Below, piece by piece: positions 63,052-64,000 of a stretch of 64,000 nucleotides of DNA. Both the position numbers and the translations under genes were made by a program. The stretch's first letter is position 1. Every line of letters begins with the position of its first letter. Origin of the DNA: Adhaeribacter arboris (GTDB lineage Bacteria; Bacteroidota; Bacteroidia; Cytophagales; Hymenobacteraceae); the NCBI RefSeq assembly GCF_003023845.1, contig NZ_PYFT01000001.1, positions 3,720,001 through 3,784,000 on the forward strand. The letters run 5' to 3'. The notes under the pieces are model-generated. The model saw nothing but the letters and a program-made list of their open reading frames with translations. It was not told the DNA's origin and made no database searches.

Positions 63052-64000
63052 TTACTCTTTTCTAAACTTAAGCATTTGGCAGCCTTGCCGAGTTTGTATC
63101 TGCAATAAATACATACCCGCTGGAAGTAGCGCTACCTGTATTTTCAGTTTATCCCGGTCTATTACTTGATGGGAATTGTGCAGCACTTCTCTGCCCCTTA
63201 CATCTAAAACAGCGGTTAACAAGTTATCAGTCGGAGTATTCAGTTGCACGATTAAATTAGTTTGAACCGGATTGGGATACAGCCTCGAAACTAAATAACT
63301 TACATCTGTTTCGTCATTTTGAGATCGACGTTCCGGCCCAGCTACCGGCAATACTTCCATCGCCGACACACACGCTTTATCTACCGTAGAAACAAAATTT
63401 ACATTTAGTATACCATCGGCTACATCTATGTTCTTGGTCGCAATTACCGCTTTGCGGGCTCCTCCCGCCACGGCTACAATATCGTAATTGGTTAACCAAC
63501 TCACTCCTTCGGCCATAACGTTAAACTTACGACTACCGGTTGTATTATAATAAATTTCTGCAAAGTGCAGCTTTACCGTATATAAACCGTTTGCTACCGG
63601 AATAGCGTACTGGAAACTACCTCCGGCCACACTCGCCCGACGATTGTTCTGATATAATACATCATCAGTGGTGTTGGCAATGGACGAAGCTGTAGTAGAA
63701 ACGTTGGTGACACCGCTAAAGTAATTATCGGCAGTAAAGCTGCCCAGCGAAGTATTTAACGTTTCTCCTCCAGCATTGATTCGTATCGTACTAGCTACCG
63801 GCGTGCCCACCTGAATGCTGACGGTTTTAGTAGTAGAACTTTGGCAACCCCAGCTTACCCGGTAACTGAACGCATCCGTACCAGTAAAACCAGCATTAGG
63901 CGTGTAGGTGCGCTTGGCACCGGAACCACTTAACGAACCATTTTTGGGTTGGGAAACAATCTCGTAGACTAACGGACTGCTACCGCTACCTTTTAAAGTA
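63052..64000 (-). CDS. Malectin and T9SS sorting domain protein, 5' part outside the window
   Basis: At least 315 residues, open to the right edge. It begins in an Ig/cadherin-like domain (PLVYEIVSQPKNGSL, FTGTDAFSYRVSWGCQSS), then a malectin-like domain (INAGGETLNTSLGSFTADNYF, YTVKLHFAEIYYNTTGSRKFNV, TVDKACVSAMEVLPV) and a type A T9SS sorting domain (LYPNPVQTNLIVQLNT ... MYLLQIQTRQGCQMLKFRKE). It closely parallels the C-terminus of the neighbouring GloVer protein, domain by domain, so this is a tandem paralogue whose N-terminal repeats lie beyond the window. A GTG at 63810 is internal, not the true start. Confidence 0.92.
   Translation of the reverse strand, partial: TLKGSGSSPLVYEIVSQPKNGSLSGSGAKRTYTPNAGFTGTDAFSYRVSWGCQSSTTKTVSIQVGTPVASTIRINAGGETLNTSLGSFTADNYFSGVTNVSTTASSIANTTDDVLYQNNRRASVAGGSFQYAIPVANGLYTVKLHFAEIYYNTTGSRKFNVMAEGVSWLTNYDIVAVAGGARKAVIATKNIDVADGILNVNFVSTVDKACVSAMEVLPVAGPERRSQNDETDVSYLVSRLYPNPVQTNLIVQLNTPTDNLLTAVLDVRGREVLHNSHQVIDRDKLKIQVALLPAGMYLLQIQTRQGCQMLKFRKE

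Overview
The window looks like chromosomal DNA of a Bacteroidota bacterium, most likely Cytophagales and close to the Hymenobacteraceae (an Adhaeribacter- or Rufibacter-like organism). The pointers are C-terminal type IX secretion (T9SS) sorting domains, GloVer and malectin surface proteins, a LemA-TPM gene pair, the MPPE-D15 outer-membrane family, TTG starts without clear Shine-Dalgarno sites, and AT-rich minisatellite-like spacers. This placement is inference from gene families. I saw no rRNA, tRNA or CRISPR array.

1-2.2 kb: a prolyl oligopeptidase lipoprotein, cut by the left edge. 2.3-14.9 kb (minus strand): the most interesting block, a candidate envelope-spanning cytoskeletal machine. 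In transcription order it encodes a VWA-like lipoprotein, a small membrane protein, a tubulin/FtsZ-like GTPase, a giant Hsp70/actin-fold ATPase, a bitopic membrane protein, a ZorA-like MotA/TolQ/ExbB channel protein with a long helical tail, and a ZorB-like OmpA-family stator. Two selfish-looking cassettes interrupt it: a DUF559 endonuclease gene between inverted palindromes, and a MazEF-type toxin-antitoxin pair.

15.2-28.4 kb: lemA and two TPM-domain genes, a DUF4160/DUF2442 pair, a DUF2238 membrane protein, an outer-membrane-like protein, a low-complexity Asn/Arg/Gly-rich gene with an apparent frameshift, a large metallophosphoesterase-D15 gene split by a one-base homopolymer frameshift, a PIN-type toxin-antitoxin pair, and polA.

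28.9-39.3 kb: a sugar and aminosugar region with a Tat-exported hydroxypyruvate-isomerase-like protein, a DUF5009 (glucosaminide acetyltransferase-like) membrane protein, a GH20-like hydrolase, and a minus-strand run of GH18 chitinase, CE4 deacetylase lipoprotein, GH18 chitinase and truncated haemoglobin, which suggests chitin or peptidoglycan turnover. A beta-propeller lipoprotein follows.

39.5-64 kb: an alpha/beta hydrolase - RsmI-like methyltransferase (frameshifted) - ApbE operon; three giant repeat-containing T9SS cargo proteins and part of a fourth; an orphan MoxR ATPase; a DMT protein; a hybrid histidine kinase; a DUF1264/OBAP lipoprotein; an isoaspartyl peptidase; a TerB-like protein; and an AmpG-like MFS permease. 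Three genes in the window carry apparent single-base frameshifts, two of them in poly-A runs, so either assembly errors or real decay must be considered.
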